A DNA stretch of 64,000 nucleotides, from NCBI RefSeq assembly GCF_001875665.1, contig NZ_MLAL01000018.1, forward strand, positions 1-64,000. Direction: 5' to 3'. The position numbers and the translations under genes were made by a program. The notes below the pieces were generated by a model. The model had not been told where the DNA came from. It did no database searches and saw only the letters and a list, made by a program, of their open reading frames with translations. This stretch comes from Corynebacterium sp. NML130628 (GTDB lineage: Bacteria > Actinomycetota > Actinomycetes > Mycobacteriales > Mycobacteriaceae). Positions 1-8,340 of this stretch are shown here, piece after piece. How positions within the stretch are numbered: position 1 is the first letter of the stretch; each line of letters starts with the position of its first letter.

Positions 1-54
1 CCTTTCTACGTTTATACAATGGAATAGCCATCCAGCTATTCCACCGCCGAGAAC

Positions 55-258
55 GTCCAAAAAGCCACTAGACATCCCGTCCAAAAACATCCTGGACTCC
101 GTGTCCAAAAAGTCGCTAGACATCACATTACTGTGCTAGGGGTGCTAGGGGGCAAACGCAGGCTACAACCGTAAACCGCTAGAAGTGCCCAAGAACACCA
201 TGGCTCCCGTGTCCAAGAAGCCACCGGACTCCGTGTCCAAAAACCCTATGGACATAAC
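55..258. repeat. 24-bp degenerate tandem repeat, two clusters of three units
   Basis: The core GTCCAAAAA (or GTCCAAGAA/GCCCAAGAA) starts at 55, 79 and 103, and again at 187, 211 and 235, so the period is exactly 24 within each cluster. Units also share a GGACT or AGACA box near their 3' end. Because 24 is a multiple of three, the minus strand reads as an 8-residue repeat with a conserved FLD core. A 30-codon minus frame (255 down to 163, ATG to TAG) reads MSIGFLDTESGGFLDTG and onward. A second frame, in register with it, starts near 123 and runs off the left edge. In-frame stops (163-165, 145-147, 136-138) separate the two. This may be a decayed repeat protein or a non-coding repeat family. 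Confidence 0.65.
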
Positions 259-403
259 AGCTTTCTGCTGAACTTAAGCTAGTCATTATCGGCAAGTTTT
301 AAAACTGGGCAGCGACCCCAAGTCCTTCTCCTGACTTTTGGGACAAATTAAGACGTCGCTTCATAACCGTCAAAGAGATCGGCGGATGGGTAAGACGCAG
401 AAG

Positions 404-441
404 ATAGTCCCTAGGTACTCACCACGACACCTAGGGACTAT
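404..441. repeat. Perfect 13-bp inverted repeat, 12-nt loop
   Basis: The arms atagtccctaggt (404-416) and acctagggactat (429-441) are exact reverse complements around the loop actcaccacgac. There is no T-tract on either side, so it does not look like a standard intrinsic terminator. It could be an operator, an RNA hairpin or a remnant of a mobile element. Confidence 0.6.
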
Positions 442-964
442 TCCCGCACCTGAAAAGCTTGTTGGCCAGAGTGTCTGTGCGGAAGAAACGGGCAGAGTAG
501 TCGTTTCTGGACGCAGCGGTAAGTAGTGCTTGAGCCGGGTATGTTTTGCGTCGGACGATTTGCAGAGGATGGCAATTCTTTGCGCTTTTCACACCATTGG
601 GCAGTGAGCGAGTCTGGTGAATTCTCTTTGTTGAGGTTGCGGCCGGTTGTGAAGGTGACGTATTCGATACACGCGCGAATTCGGTGAGTTACGGAAGCAC
701 TTACGCGTGCAGCGGTAAAGAGCTAGATAGTTAGAGAGAAAGACAAAAACTCCGCAGTTGTCGGAAGAACTGCAATCCGTTGTGATGATGTATTGATGCG
801 CGTCGAAGAGGTAGAAAGTTTTTAGTCGCCGCGAAAACCGAGCGTGCGATTCAGGGGTTCGAGTTCTGCAGATGCCGGCAAACTACAATCCGCCTGTCCT
901 TACTTAACGAATAGTGAGGGAGAAGTGGGCGTCGAAAAACTTGGGAACATGCAGATTTCGAACG

Positions 965-970
965 TAGGGT
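965..970 (+). promoter_or_regulatory. -10-like TAGGGT before copD/ctaG
   Basis: TAGGGT lies 7 nt before ATG 978 and no Shine-Dalgarno is visible. This suggests a leaderless mRNA starting at that ATG rather than at GTG 972. Confidence 0.4.
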
Positions 971-977
971 AGTGAGC

Positions 978-2996
978 ATGTCAAATGCGCAGGTTGCCTC
1001 AAAGTCGGCGGTGAAAGCGGCGTTTCCGTTGTATCTTGCGGCGGGACTCGTCGCGGCGCTCATCGCCGGGGTGATTTCGGAGATGTTCGCGGGCGCCTCG
1101 CTCGCAGCGTTGGGTATCCCGGATCCGGGAGCTGTGACGACGTTCGGCCTGCCGGCTCTGCGCGGCACCGCGTGGGTGCTAGCCGCGCTGGCTGCCGGGT
1201 CCTTCCTCTTCTCCGCGTGGTTGCTGCCGCCGAAGCAGACGGGGTCCGACCTCAACGGCGCGCGCCTGACTGTCGACGGGGTGATTGCGTCGCGCACGGG
1301 CGCGGCGTCGTCCGCGGGACTGGCGCTGATCGGTGTGGTGATGGTGCCGCTGGTGCTTTCCGACGTCTCGGGCCAGCCGTTGAGCACCGTGATGTTTGAA
1401 GTCGACGCGTGGGCCCTGGCGCTGGACAAGGTTGCTGACGCTCGCGTCTGGCTCATCGTTGCCGCGATCGCGGCGTGTGTGGCCGTGGCGGGGTACCGCG
1501 TGTCGTGCTGGTGGTCGCAGGTGGCGCTATTCATCGGATCGTTGCTTGCGATTATGCCGCTAGCACTCACCGGTCACTCGGCGACCGGTGGCGACCACGA
1601 CTTCGGCACGAACTCTTTCATCTGGCACCTGGTATTCCTGCTGGTGTGGGTTGGCGCCCTGATGGCGCTGGTGGCGCACGGGTTCAGGTTGGGGCCGAAC
1701 TTGGCGCCGGCGGTGCGGCGATACTCGCGAATCGCGCTGTTCGCATTCGTAGCGATGGCAGTGTCTGGCGTTATTAATGGAGCGATCCGCGTGCACCTGG
1801 ACGACATCACCCGCTACGCCTACGGCTGGGTGCTGGTGGGCAAGCTGGTCGGCATCCTGGTGCTTGGCTTGATGGGGTACGCGCACCGCGAGCGGACGAT
1901 TCCGGCGCTTGAGGCGGAGGGGCCGTCGCAACGCAGGGCGTTCGTACGTCTTGGTGCGGTGGAAGTGCTGGTGATGGCGGCCGTGACCGGCCTTGCGGTC
2001 ACACTCGGGCGCACTCCGCCACCACCGCCGCGGGACCCGAACCTCACCCCGATGCAGATCCAGATGGGCTACAACCTCGAGGATCCACTGACCTGGTCGA
2101 ACTGGGTTGGGCTGTGGCGCTTCGAGCTGCTCTACAGCGTCATCGCGATGCTGCTGGCCGTCTACTATCTGCAGCTGACGCGTCGGGTGAGTGGGTGGTC
2201 GAAGGGGCGCACGGCGTGGTGGTTGCTGGGCTGCGCGACCGTCGTACTCACGATGTGCTCCGGCATTGGGCTGCACATGCCGGCGTCGTACTCGGCGCAC
2301 ATGACGGTCCACATGATTCTATCGATGGGTGTGCCGGTGTTTCTCGTGCTGGGCGCGCCGCTGTCGCTCATTATCGACGCCTACCCGTCCGGCGACTTCA
2401 ACCCCCGGCTGTGGGCGGAGTCCTTCCAGCGCAGTAAGTTCCTGCGCATCGTGACGTACCCGCCGGTGTCAGCGGTGCAGTTCCTGGTGTTCTTTTACGT
2501 CATGTACGTGTTCACCGATCTGTACGAGCTGATGATTTCTGAGCACGCGGGCCACGTCATCATGAACGCGGTGTTCCTGGTGTCGGGCTACTTCTACTTC
2601 TGGGAGCTCATCGGCCCGGACTATATTGAGGGCCGCGTGACGGCGAAGACGCGTCTGCTGTGGCTGTGGATCTCCATGCCGGTGCACCTCTTCATGGGCG
2701 TGTACCTCATGCAGCTCAACACCGTGATGGGGGAGGAGTTCTACCGTTCGCTGCTGCTGCCGTGGGAGCCAGATCTGCTTGCGGACCAAAAGGTCGGTGG
2801 CGGTATCGCGTGGGCGTCGGGCTCGTTCCCGCTGGTCATCGTGTTCGGTGTGCTGTTCATCCTGTGGTGGCGCGAGGACCGCGCAGAAACCGCAGAGGTC
2901 GACCGTCGCGCGGACGAAACTGACGACGCCGAGTGGCGCGCCTACAACGAAATGCTGGCACAGTACACGTCGGATACCACGCAGCGCAAGGGCTAA
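978..2996 (+). CDS. CopD/CtaG fusion: copper-handling and cytochrome c oxidase assembly membrane protein
   Basis: About 672 residues and strongly hydrophobic. The N-terminal half has several membrane helices followed by a CopD-like copper-resistance segment near residues 210-340 (WHLVFLLVWVGALMALVAHG, then a GKLVGI helix). The second half, about residues 370-640, matches the caa3-type CtaG assembly factor family, with LHMPASYSAHMTVHMILSM and GHVIMNAVFLVSGYFYFW; its His and Met residues in helices could bind copper. The same two-domain fusion is known in M. tuberculosis (Rv0102). Its inferred role is copper delivery to cytochrome oxidase at the plasma membrane. I prefer ATG 978 over GTG 972 because of the TAGGGT hexamer 7 nt upstream. 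The C-terminus is a short charged cytoplasmic tail. Confidence 0.88.
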   Translation: MSNAQVASKSAVKAAFPLYLAAGLVAALIAGVISEMFAGASLAALGIPDPGAVTTFGLPALRGTAWVLAALAAGSFLFSAWLLPPKQTGSDLNGARLTVDGVIASRTGAASSAGLALIGVVMVPLVLSDVSGQPLSTVMFEVDAWALALDKVADARVWLIVAAIAACVAVAGYRVSCWWSQVALFIGSLLAIMPLALTGHSATGGDHDFGTNSFIWHLVFLLVWVGALMALVAHGFRLGPNLAPAVRRYSRIALFAFVAMAVSGVINGAIRVHLDDITRYAYGWVLVGKLVGILVLGLMGYAHRERTIPALEAEGPSQRRAFVRLGAVEVLVMAAVTGLAVTLGRTPPPPPRDPNLTPMQIQMGYNLEDPLTWSNWVGLWRFELLYSVIAMLLAVYYLQLTRRVSGWSKGRTAWWLLGCATVVLTMCSGIGLHMPASYSAHMTVHMILSMGVPVFLVLGAPLSLIIDAYPSGDFNPRLWAESFQRSKFLRIVTYPPVSAVQFLVFFYVMYVFTDLYELMISEHAGHVIMNAVFLVSGYFYFWELIGPDYIEGRVTAKTRLLWLWISMPVHLFMGVYLMQLNTVMGEEFYRSLLLPWEPDLLADQKVGGGIAWASGSFPLVIVFGVLFILWWREDRAETAEVDRRADETDDAEWRAYNEMLAQYTSDTTQRKG

Positions 2997-3004
2997 CCGA
3001 AGAT

Positions 3005-3054
3005 CTGTTGAGATCTGTGGAATTTACATTTTTCATCCACAGGCTGCCAGGCCG
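3005..3054. repeat. Inverted repeat ctgtgga/tccacag
   Basis: Just after the copD/ctaG stop, ctgtgga is followed after about 14 nt by tccacag. The loop is T-rich (ttacatttttca). It could be a weak hairpin, but no proper T-tract follows it. Confidence 0.3.
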
Positions 3055-3130
3055 CATCCTTTCTTTTCCGTTTCTGCACTGGAAAGCTCCGAGTTGTACC
3101 AGTTCAGGAAACATTTGAAAGGACACAACA

Positions 3131-3751
3131 ATGAGCCAGATGAACGTCACCGTATGCGGAAATTTGACGGCAGCACCGTACTTTAAGTGGTTCCCGGCGT
3201 CGGGAAATTCGGTGTGCAAGATGCGCATCGCATCCTCCCGTAGGCGCCGCACGGGCGAGCAAGACAACCAGGGCCGGGACATCTGGGAGGACACGGACCA
3301 GCTCTACATCGACGTTGAGTGCTGGAACCAGCTCGCCATCAACGCGCGCACCTCGCTGTTCCGCGGTGCGCCGGTGATGGTGTCCGGCAGGTTAGTCACG
3401 GAGACCTGGGTGGAAACGAACGACGCAGGTGAGAAGCTCAACCGCTATCGCACCGTGCTCAAGGCCGACAAGGTCGCGTTCGAGCTCGGCATGCACCAGA
3501 TCTCTTCCTGGAAGATCACCGAGAACGGCCACACGCTCGAAGGCCAGCCTGCGGTAAAGATTAAGACGGCGGTCGATTTCATGACGGAGGAGGAGCGCGA
3601 GTTTTACTTCGAGCAGATGAAGATGCAGGCATCCGCGTCGTCGTCGGACTCGGCGTCAGCGACGGAACCACAATCGCAGTCGCCTGAGCTCGAGCCGGTG
3701 GCTGTGGGCGCTGGCAGCGCTGAAAGTGACGACGGCCCCGCCCCCTTCTAG
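3131..3751 (+). CDS. ssb: Single-stranded DNA-binding protein, second (SsbB-like) paralogue
   Basis: A 206-residue protein. Residues 1-125 form the SSB OB-fold (MNVTVCGNLTAAPYFKWF, then LYIDVECWNQLAINA and GAPVMVSGRLVTE). The tail is acidic, Ser/Gln/Pro-rich and ends DDGPAPF, keeping the acidic-Pro-Phe tip with which SSBs recruit repair and replication partners. Context with ettA and a thioesterase matches mycobacterial Rv2478c (SSBb), the paralogue outside the rpsF-ssb-rpsR operon, so this is unlikely to be the main replicative SSB. The Shine-Dalgarno AAAGGA lies 8 nt before ATG. It is absent from natural-competence-type operons here, although comEA/comEC lie further along the window. Confidence 0.88.
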   Translation: MSQMNVTVCGNLTAAPYFKWFPASGNSVCKMRIASSRRRRTGEQDNQGRDIWEDTDQLYIDVECWNQLAINARTSLFRGAPVMVSGRLVTETWVETNDAGEKLNRYRTVLKADKVAFELGMHQISSWKITENGHTLEGQPAVKIKTAVDFMTEEEREFYFEQMKMQASASSSDSASATEPQSQSPELEPVAVGAGSAESDDGPAPF

Positions 3752-3770
3752 CACTCCGACGGCGGGGCCG
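3733..3770 (+). terminator. GC-rich hairpin overlapping the end of ssb
   Basis: The arms cggccccgcc (3733-3742) and ggcggggccg (3761-3770) pair perfectly over 10 bp. The left arm is inside the last ssb codons. No T-run follows, so it may be an attenuator or RNA-stability hairpin between ssb and ettA. Confidence 0.4.
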
Positions 3771-3855
3771 CTTGACGCTGGAAAGCGCACGTTCACCTTT
3801 CGCTGATGTACCCTGTGAAACGATGTATGTCCGCTTCAGTTAAAGGGGTTTTTAC

Positions 3856-5526
3856 GTGGCTGAGTTCATCTACACGATGAAAAACGTTCGCAGGGCCATC
3901 GGTGACAAGGTCATTTTGGACAATGTCACCATGGCGTTTTATCCCGGCGCCAAGATTGGTGTCGTTGGGCCAAACGGCGCGGGTAAGTCCTCGCTGCTCA
4001 AGATTATGGCGGGGATTGACCAGCCAAACAACGGCGAAGCATTCCTGGACCCGGGTGCAACGGTTGGCATCCTCCTGCAGGAGCCGCCGCTGAACGAGGA
4101 AAAGACGGTACGCGAGAACGTCGAAGAAGGCCTTGGCGATATCTTCGAGAAGAAGCAGCGCTTCGAAGCAATCGCCGAAGAAATGGCGACGAACTACACC
4201 GACGAGCTCATGGAAGAAATGGGCAAGCTCCAGGAGGAGGTCGACGCCGCCGACGCCTGGGAGGTCGACTCCAAGATTGAGCAGGCGATGGAGGCCCTGC
4301 GTTGCCCACCATCCGATAGCCCGGTGACCAAGCTTTCCGGTGGTGAGCGCCGCCGCGTCGCCCTGGCGAAGCTGTTGCTGTCCGAGCCGGACCTGCTGCT
4401 GCTCGACGAGCCGACAAACCATTTGGACGCCGAGAGTGTCCTGTGGCTGGAGAAGCACCTGCAGAACTACCCGGGCGCAGTCCTGGCAATTACCCACGAC
4501 CGCTACTTCCTGGACAACGTTGCCGAGTGGATCTGTGAGGTCGACCGCGGCAAGCTCTACCCATACGAGGGCAACTACTCCACCTACCTGGAGAAGAAGG
4601 CCGAGCGTCTCGAGGTTGCTGGCAAGAAGGACCAGAAACTGCAGAAGCGCCTGAAGAACGAGCTCGAGTGGGTGCGTTCCTCGCCGAAGGCACGTCAGGC
4701 GAAGAACAAGGCGCGCCTGGAGCGCTACGAGGAAATGGCCGCCGAGGCAGAGCAGTACAAGAAGCTGGACTTCGAAGAAATCCAGATCCCGACGCCTCCA
4801 CGCCTGGGCAACAAGGTTGTCGAGGTCGAGCACCTCGACAAGGGCTTCGACGGCCGCGTCCTGATCAAGGACCTGTCCTTCACGCTGCCGCGCAACGGCA
4901 TCGTGGGCGTCATCGGCCCGAACGGTGTGGGTAAGTCCACCCTGTTCAAGACCATCGTTGGGCTGGAAGAGCCAGACGCAGGCACCGTCGTGGTCGGCGA
5001 CACTGTGGAGCTGTCCTACGTCGACCAGAACCGCGAAAACATCGACCCGGAAAAGACGGTGTGGGAAGTCGTGTCCGACGGGCTCGACTACATCGTGGTT
5101 GGCCAGAACGAAATGCCGTCGCGTGCCTACCTCTCCGCATTCGGCTTCAAGGGTGCTGACCAGCAGAAGCCGTCCAAGGTGCTCTCCGGTGGTGAGCGCA
5201 ACCGCCTGAACCTGGCGCTGACGCTGAAGCAGGGCGGTAACCTGATCCTGCTCGATGAGCCGACCAACGACCTGGACGTCGAAACCCTCGGCTCGCTGGA
5301 GAACGCGCTGCAGAAGTTCCCGGGCTGTGCCGTCGTGATTTCGCACGACCGCTGGTTCCTGGACCGCACCTGTACCCACATCCTCGCCTGGGAAGGCAAC
5401 GTTGAGGAGGGCAAGTGGTACTGGTTCGAGGGCAACTTCGGAGACTACGAGAAGAACAAGGTTGAGCGCCTCGGTGAAGAAGCAGCGAAGCCATCGCGCG
5501 TCACGCACCGTAAGCTCAGCCGCTAA
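3856..5526 (+). CDS. ettA: EttA, energy-dependent translational throttle (ABC-F ATPase)
   Basis: A 556-residue ABC-F protein with two ATPase domains and no membrane segments. First Walker A GPNGAGKS is at residues 38-45, followed by signature LSGGERRRVALAK and Walker B LLLLDEPTNHLD. The basic linker EWVRSSPKARQAKNKARLER corresponds to the P-site tRNA interaction motif. The second domain has GPNGVGKST, LSGGERNRLNLA and LILLDEPTNDLD. EttA binds the ribosomal E site and gates entry into elongation according to ATP/ADP. Start is GTG, with AAAGGGG about 8 nt upstream and a possible -10 TACCCT at 3807-3812. It is followed 24 nt later by the thioesterase gene, probably co-transcribed. Confidence 0.96.
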   Translation: MAEFIYTMKNVRRAIGDKVILDNVTMAFYPGAKIGVVGPNGAGKSSLLKIMAGIDQPNNGEAFLDPGATVGILLQEPPLNEEKTVRENVEEGLGDIFEKKQRFEAIAEEMATNYTDELMEEMGKLQEEVDAADAWEVDSKIEQAMEALRCPPSDSPVTKLSGGERRRVALAKLLLSEPDLLLLDEPTNHLDAESVLWLEKHLQNYPGAVLAITHDRYFLDNVAEWICEVDRGKLYPYEGNYSTYLEKKAERLEVAGKKDQKLQKRLKNELEWVRSSPKARQAKNKARLERYEEMAAEAEQYKKLDFEEIQIPTPPRLGNKVVEVEHLDKGFDGRVLIKDLSFTLPRNGIVGVIGPNGVGKSTLFKTIVGLEEPDAGTVVVGDTVELSYVDQNRENIDPEKTVWEVVSDGLDYIVVGQNEMPSRAYLSAFGFKGADQQKPSKVLSGGERNRLNLALTLKQGGNLILLDEPTNDLDVETLGSLENALQKFPGCAVVISHDRWFLDRTCTHILAWEGNVEEGKWYWFEGNFGDYEKNKVERLGEEAAKPSRVTHRKLSR

Positions 5527-5550
5527 CAGCGGACCAGATAGGAATTGGCT

Positions 5551-6003
5551 ATGTCGGAACAGAATATGCGCGGCAGGATTCACACGCACTCCATCCCCCT
5601 GCGGTGGAACGATTTTGACCGGTACGGCCACGTAACAAACTCGGCCTACATCGAGATCGCGCAGCAGGCGCGACTCGAGTTTGCCCAGGAGTTCTTCGAA
5701 TCTCAGGGCCACGAGTTTGTAGCGTTCGTTCGGCGCATCGAAGCGGACTATGTTCGCCCGGTGTTGCCGAACACGCAGGCGGTGACTGTTGATACGCAGG
5801 TGATTCACCTTGGCAATACGTCGTTTACGACGCGCCAGGAGATCAAGGATGCGCAAGGCAGAGTCTGTTGCGTGATTGATTGCGTGCAGGTCACCGTCGA
5901 TAGGCGGACGGCAACCCCGCGGGAAATCACCTCGCAGGAGCTCGGCATCCTCGCCCGCGCCTACACGACACTCGAGGGCGACGACGAGATCGGGCAGGCA
6001 TAA
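5551..6003 (+). CDS. Acyl-CoA thioesterase, 4HBT hotdog family
   Basis: A 150-residue single-hotdog protein. RWNDFDRYGHVTNSAYIEIA near residues 18-38 is the 4-hydroxybenzoyl-CoA thioesterase-type active-site helix, whose Asp usually acts in thioester hydrolysis. It probably hydrolyses a fatty acyl-CoA, but the substrate cannot be read from sequence. Position after ettA matches mycobacterial Rv2475c. I chose ATG 5551 rather than the in-frame TTG 5545 because AGGA (5540-5543) is spaced about 7 nt from the ATG. The downstream gene begins 1 nt after this stop. Confidence 0.85.
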   Translation: MSEQNMRGRIHTHSIPLRWNDFDRYGHVTNSAYIEIAQQARLEFAQEFFESQGHEFVAFVRRIEADYVRPVLPNTQAVTVDTQVIHLGNTSFTTRQEIKDAQGRVCCVIDCVQVTVDRRTATPREITSQELGILARAYTTLEGDDEIGQA

Positions 6004-6004
6004 G

Positions 6005-6652
6005 TTGTCTACCACCGAAACGCTTGTCGTTCAGCAGGGGGAGCGCGGCCTGCGCGCCTTGCTGCAGCGTGCCCTTGCCCTCCAGGACGACGCCTACGCG
6101 CGGTTCCAACGAGTCGGGGAACACGACGTCGACGTCTTCGTCACCACCCCGTTCGACTGCGTCGCCTCGCGCCGGGTCCGCGGAACCGTATCCCGTGACG
6201 GTGCGGTGGTGCCTGCGCTCCGGGTGCTTGACGCACTCGGTACAGTGTCGGGCGAGCCGGGGGAGCTTGGTGTAGCGCAGGACCAGAACTGGCCGGGGGC
6301 GCTGCCACCGGCGCAGGGGTTCACACTGCGCGAAGAGGTGCCGATTGCGACCGCGCGCCAGCTCGCCGACGAAGGCCGAAATCTCGCGCGCCAATTCGCG
6401 GGCCCGCTTGGCCCGCCGGTCTCGCTGCTGGATGGCGTCGTCATCACCATCGAAGCGGATGAGCGCGGCCCGAAACTCGAAATCCCCATGCGCGCGGTGT
6501 TCACCTGCACTTCGCTTGGGCTCATCCCGGGGTTTGAAGCCCCAGTCGAGGTGCCTCGCTACCTGCGGATTTCAAGCGCGGGCAGGTGGGTGCGTATTGA
6601 CGCCCCCTTCGGCACCGTCTACCACAGCAAGTCGCTGAGCCTATTCGTATGA
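6005..6652 (+). CDS. Conserved protein of unknown function after the thioesterase
   Basis: About 215 residues, soluble, without signal peptide or membrane helix. I do not recognise its family. It has long beta-prone stretches (VDVFVTTPFDCVASRRVRG, EIPMRAVFTCTSLG) and an acidic central segment. I place the start at TTG 6005, one nt after the thioesterase stop, which gives LSTTETLVVQQGERGL. The longer frame upstream overlaps the thioesterase and is Arg/Ser-rich out-of-frame sequence. Tight spacing implies translational coupling with the thioesterase. It ends tail to tail with glbO, overlapping by 12 nt. Confidence 0.72.
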   Translation: MSTTETLVVQQGERGLRALLQRALALQDDAYARFQRVGEHDVDVFVTTPFDCVASRRVRGTVSRDGAVVPALRVLDALGTVSGEPGELGVAQDQNWPGALPPAQGFTLREEVPIATARQLADEGRNLARQFAGPLGPPVSLLDGVVITIEADERGPKLEIPMRAVFTCTSLGLIPGFEAPVEVPRYLRISSAGRWVRIDAPFGTVYHSKSLSLFV

Positions 6653-7063
6653 CCGCGAGCCCTGGTTGATCATCATGTACGCGACCCGCTGCATGTGATT
6701 CCACAGGGCATCGCGGTATGGCTGGGGCAAAGCGGCGTCGTCAAACTCGGCGACAGCCTTACCCATCAGCTCGAGCCAGCGGTCCGCCTCTGCCTCCCCG
6801 ATTGCGAACGGGAAGTGCCGGCGGCGCAGCATCGGGTTGCCGCGGCGCTCTTGGTAGGTGCGTGGACCGCCCCAGTATTGGGTGAGGAACCAGCGCAAGC
6901 GTGATTCGGCGCCTTCCCAGTCGTCGTCGGGGTACATGGGGCCGATGAGGTCGTCCTCTTTGACTTGGGCGTAGAAGCAGTGCACGAGAGTGCGGAAGAA
7001 TTCTTCGCCGCCGACGGCCTCGTAGAGCGTCTGCTGTGCCGCGCTATTATTGCTGATCTGCAT
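6641..7063 (-). CDS. glbO: Truncated haemoglobin O (group II globin)
   Basis: A 140-residue 2-on-2 globin. Visible haem-pocket residues are Tyr31 (B10), Tyr44 (CD1) in PMYPDDD, proximal His83 (F8) in LRRRHFPF and Trp96 (G8) in DRWLELM. The group II signature YWGGPRTYQERRGNP lies at residues 63-77. Group II globins bind O2 tightly and are linked to NO/peroxide chemistry and lipid-associated respiration. The start at 7063 (MQISNNSAAQQ) overlaps the mscS stop by 15-17 nt; an in-frame GTG at 7075 is possible but less like the family length. The overlap suggests co-transcription with mscS. Confidence 0.93.
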   Translation of the reverse strand: MQISNNSAAQQTLYEAVGGEEFFRTLVHCFYAQVKEDDLIGPMYPDDDWEGAESRLRWFLTQYWGGPRTYQERRGNPMLRRRHFPFAIGEAEADRWLELMGKAVAEFDDAALPQPYRDALWNHMQRVAYMMINQGSRSYE

Positions 7064-8075
7064 CCTTGTTCTCACCCCCAGAGGTGTGGTCCAGGTGCCG
7101 GATGTAGGTCGGCTCCGTGCCAGGCAGGGGCACGCCGTGCGTGTGGAGTGCTTCGAGGATAACCGCGGTCATGAAGCGGGAGACGCCCCACTGCTCGCCG
7201 GGCAGCGTATTGACCATCACACGCAGCGTCGCGCACTCGGGGTCGAACTTGGAAATGCCCAGCATGGTCGCCTCGCCGACGAGCTTCTCCGCGATCTCAG
7301 GGCGAGTTACCGCGTCTTGCATCGCGGCTTCGACGACGCTGGCGGCCTGGTCCGGGTCCGCCTGGATAGAAACAGGGATCTCGAGGCGGGCAACCGAGTA
7401 GATATCGCTCTGGTTGCCGAGCAGGTCAATATCGCCGTTTCGGATGTACCACAACGTGCCGTCAATATCGCGCACGGTAGTGATGCGCATCGTGACGTGC
7501 TCGACAGTGCCCTCGACGTCGTTGACGGCGATGACGTCACCGACACCGTACTGATTTTCTAGCAGCATGAAGATACCGCTGAGGAAGTCCTTCACCAGCG
7601 ATTGTGCACCGAAGCCGAGAGCGACGCCCACAACGCCTGCAGAGGCGACGAGGGGTGCGACGTTGACTCCGAGCTGGTCCAGCACTGCAAGCACCGCCCA
7701 CACCCAGATGACGATGGCTGCCGCGGAGCGCCCCACGTTCGCCAGCGTGAGGATGCGCTGCTGACGCCGTTGTTCCTGCGAGCGTGAGTGGGCAGTATCT
7801 GGCTTCGGAGCGCCGGCGCGGCGTCGCAATGGTAGGGCACTGCCCTGGGAATTGATGGCATTGTTCGCCGCCTTCGTGATGATCCTGCGCACCACGAGAT
7901 GCAGCACGAGTGCAATGGCAAGGATGACCAGGATCCACAGTGGGCGGGTGACAAAGATGTCCCGTGTGGCTGGATCGTTCCACCACGAAGTGACGGAGTC
8001 GACGGCTTCGTCGACTTCGGGAACACTCACTGATTTGGTTGGAGCTGACATGGAAAACTGTGTAAGAGAAAACAT
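7047..8075 (-). CDS. MscS-family mechanosensitive channel
   Basis: A 342-residue inner-membrane channel. A first helix (LWILVILAIALVLHLVV) is followed by a basic cytoplasmic segment, a second helix, and the pore-lining TM3 region VAPLVASAGVVGVALGFGAQ followed by LVKDFLSGIFML, the Ala/Gly-rich pattern of MscS. The beta domain follows (YGVGDVIAVNDVEGTVEHV). It should release osmolytes on hypo-osmotic shock. I favour ATG 8075: TAAACT (8084-8089, minus) lies 8 nt upstream, a leaderless arrangement; ATG 8051 has neither this nor a Shine-Dalgarno. glbO overlaps its 3' end. Confidence 0.9.
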   Translation of the reverse strand: MFSLTQFSMSAPTKSVSVPEVDEAVDSVTSWWNDPATRDIFVTRPLWILVILAIALVLHLVVRRIITKAANNAINSQGSALPLRRRAGAPKPDTAHSRSQEQRRQQRILTLANVGRSAAAIVIWVWAVLAVLDQLGVNVAPLVASAGVVGVALGFGAQSLVKDFLSGIFMLLENQYGVGDVIAVNDVEGTVEHVTMRITTVRDIDGTLWYIRNGDIDLLGNQSDIYSVARLEIPVSIQADPDQAASVVEAAMQDAVTRPEIAEKLVGEATMLGISKFDPECATLRVMVNTLPGEQWGVSRFMTAVILEALHTHGVPLPGTEPTYIRHLDHTSGGENKDADQQ

Positions 8076-8083
8076 CCCGCACG

Positions 8084-8089
8084 AGTTTA
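8084..8089 (-). promoter_or_regulatory. -10-like TAAACT before mscS
   Basis: TAAACT on the minus strand lies 8 nt before ATG 8075. No Shine-Dalgarno is present, so a leaderless transcript is likely. Confidence 0.4.
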
Positions 8090-8287
8090 CGCGCTATGTT
8101 GAAATGCTCGCAGAGCGCCAGGCTTACCGCAAACGGGGGTGCCCGGCTGAGCTTGGACGACGTTGCATTTGGGGTTGGAGATTCCTGGATTTGGCACGTA
8201 GAGGGGGTTCAACTGAAAGTAGGAGATGCTAATTTGCGTTTGTGGTAAATGGTGCGTGTTTTGTCCAAATTTATTGTTAGGCACTTT

Positions 8288-8340
8288 TATGGTCCAATGA
8301 ACTATATTAAAAAGAACTGAGATTACGGTGCTGGACCATA
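8288..8340. promoter_or_regulatory. Candidate operator of the GntR gene: inverted TATGGTCCA boxes
   Basis: tatggtcca (8288-8296) and tggaccata (8332-8340) are exact 9-bp inverted repeats 35 nt apart. They flank an AT-rich stretch with a possible -10 (TATATT, 8303-8308). TGGTC/GACCA half-sites are typical of HutC/UTRA-type GntR operators. The rest of the 8090-8410 gap holds no convincing gene. Confidence 0.5.

Larger units (their letters stand above)
1..971. other. Leading region without a convincing gene
   Basis: No reading frame here has a credible start, ribosome site and protein composition. Two structures are visible: a degenerate 24-bp repeat in the first 258 bases and a perfect inverted repeat at 404-441, both listed separately. 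From about 450 to 960 I see nothing recognisable except the upstream region of the copD/ctaG gene. The longest plus-strand frame (338-526) is Arg/Lys-rich, runs straight through the inverted repeat and resembles no protein I know. Confidence 0.6.

Noticed and set aside
55..258. CRISPR array
   Set aside because: Units are contiguous 24-bp degenerate repeats without unique spacers, and no cas gene is near.
338..526. 62-residue plus-strand frame
   Set aside because: Arg/Lys-rich random composition, no ribosome site, and it reads through the perfect inverted repeat at 404-441.
3793..6015. 740-residue minus-strand frame
   Set aside because: It is the antisense of ettA and the thioesterase, Leu/Val/Arg-rich, with no recognisable domain.
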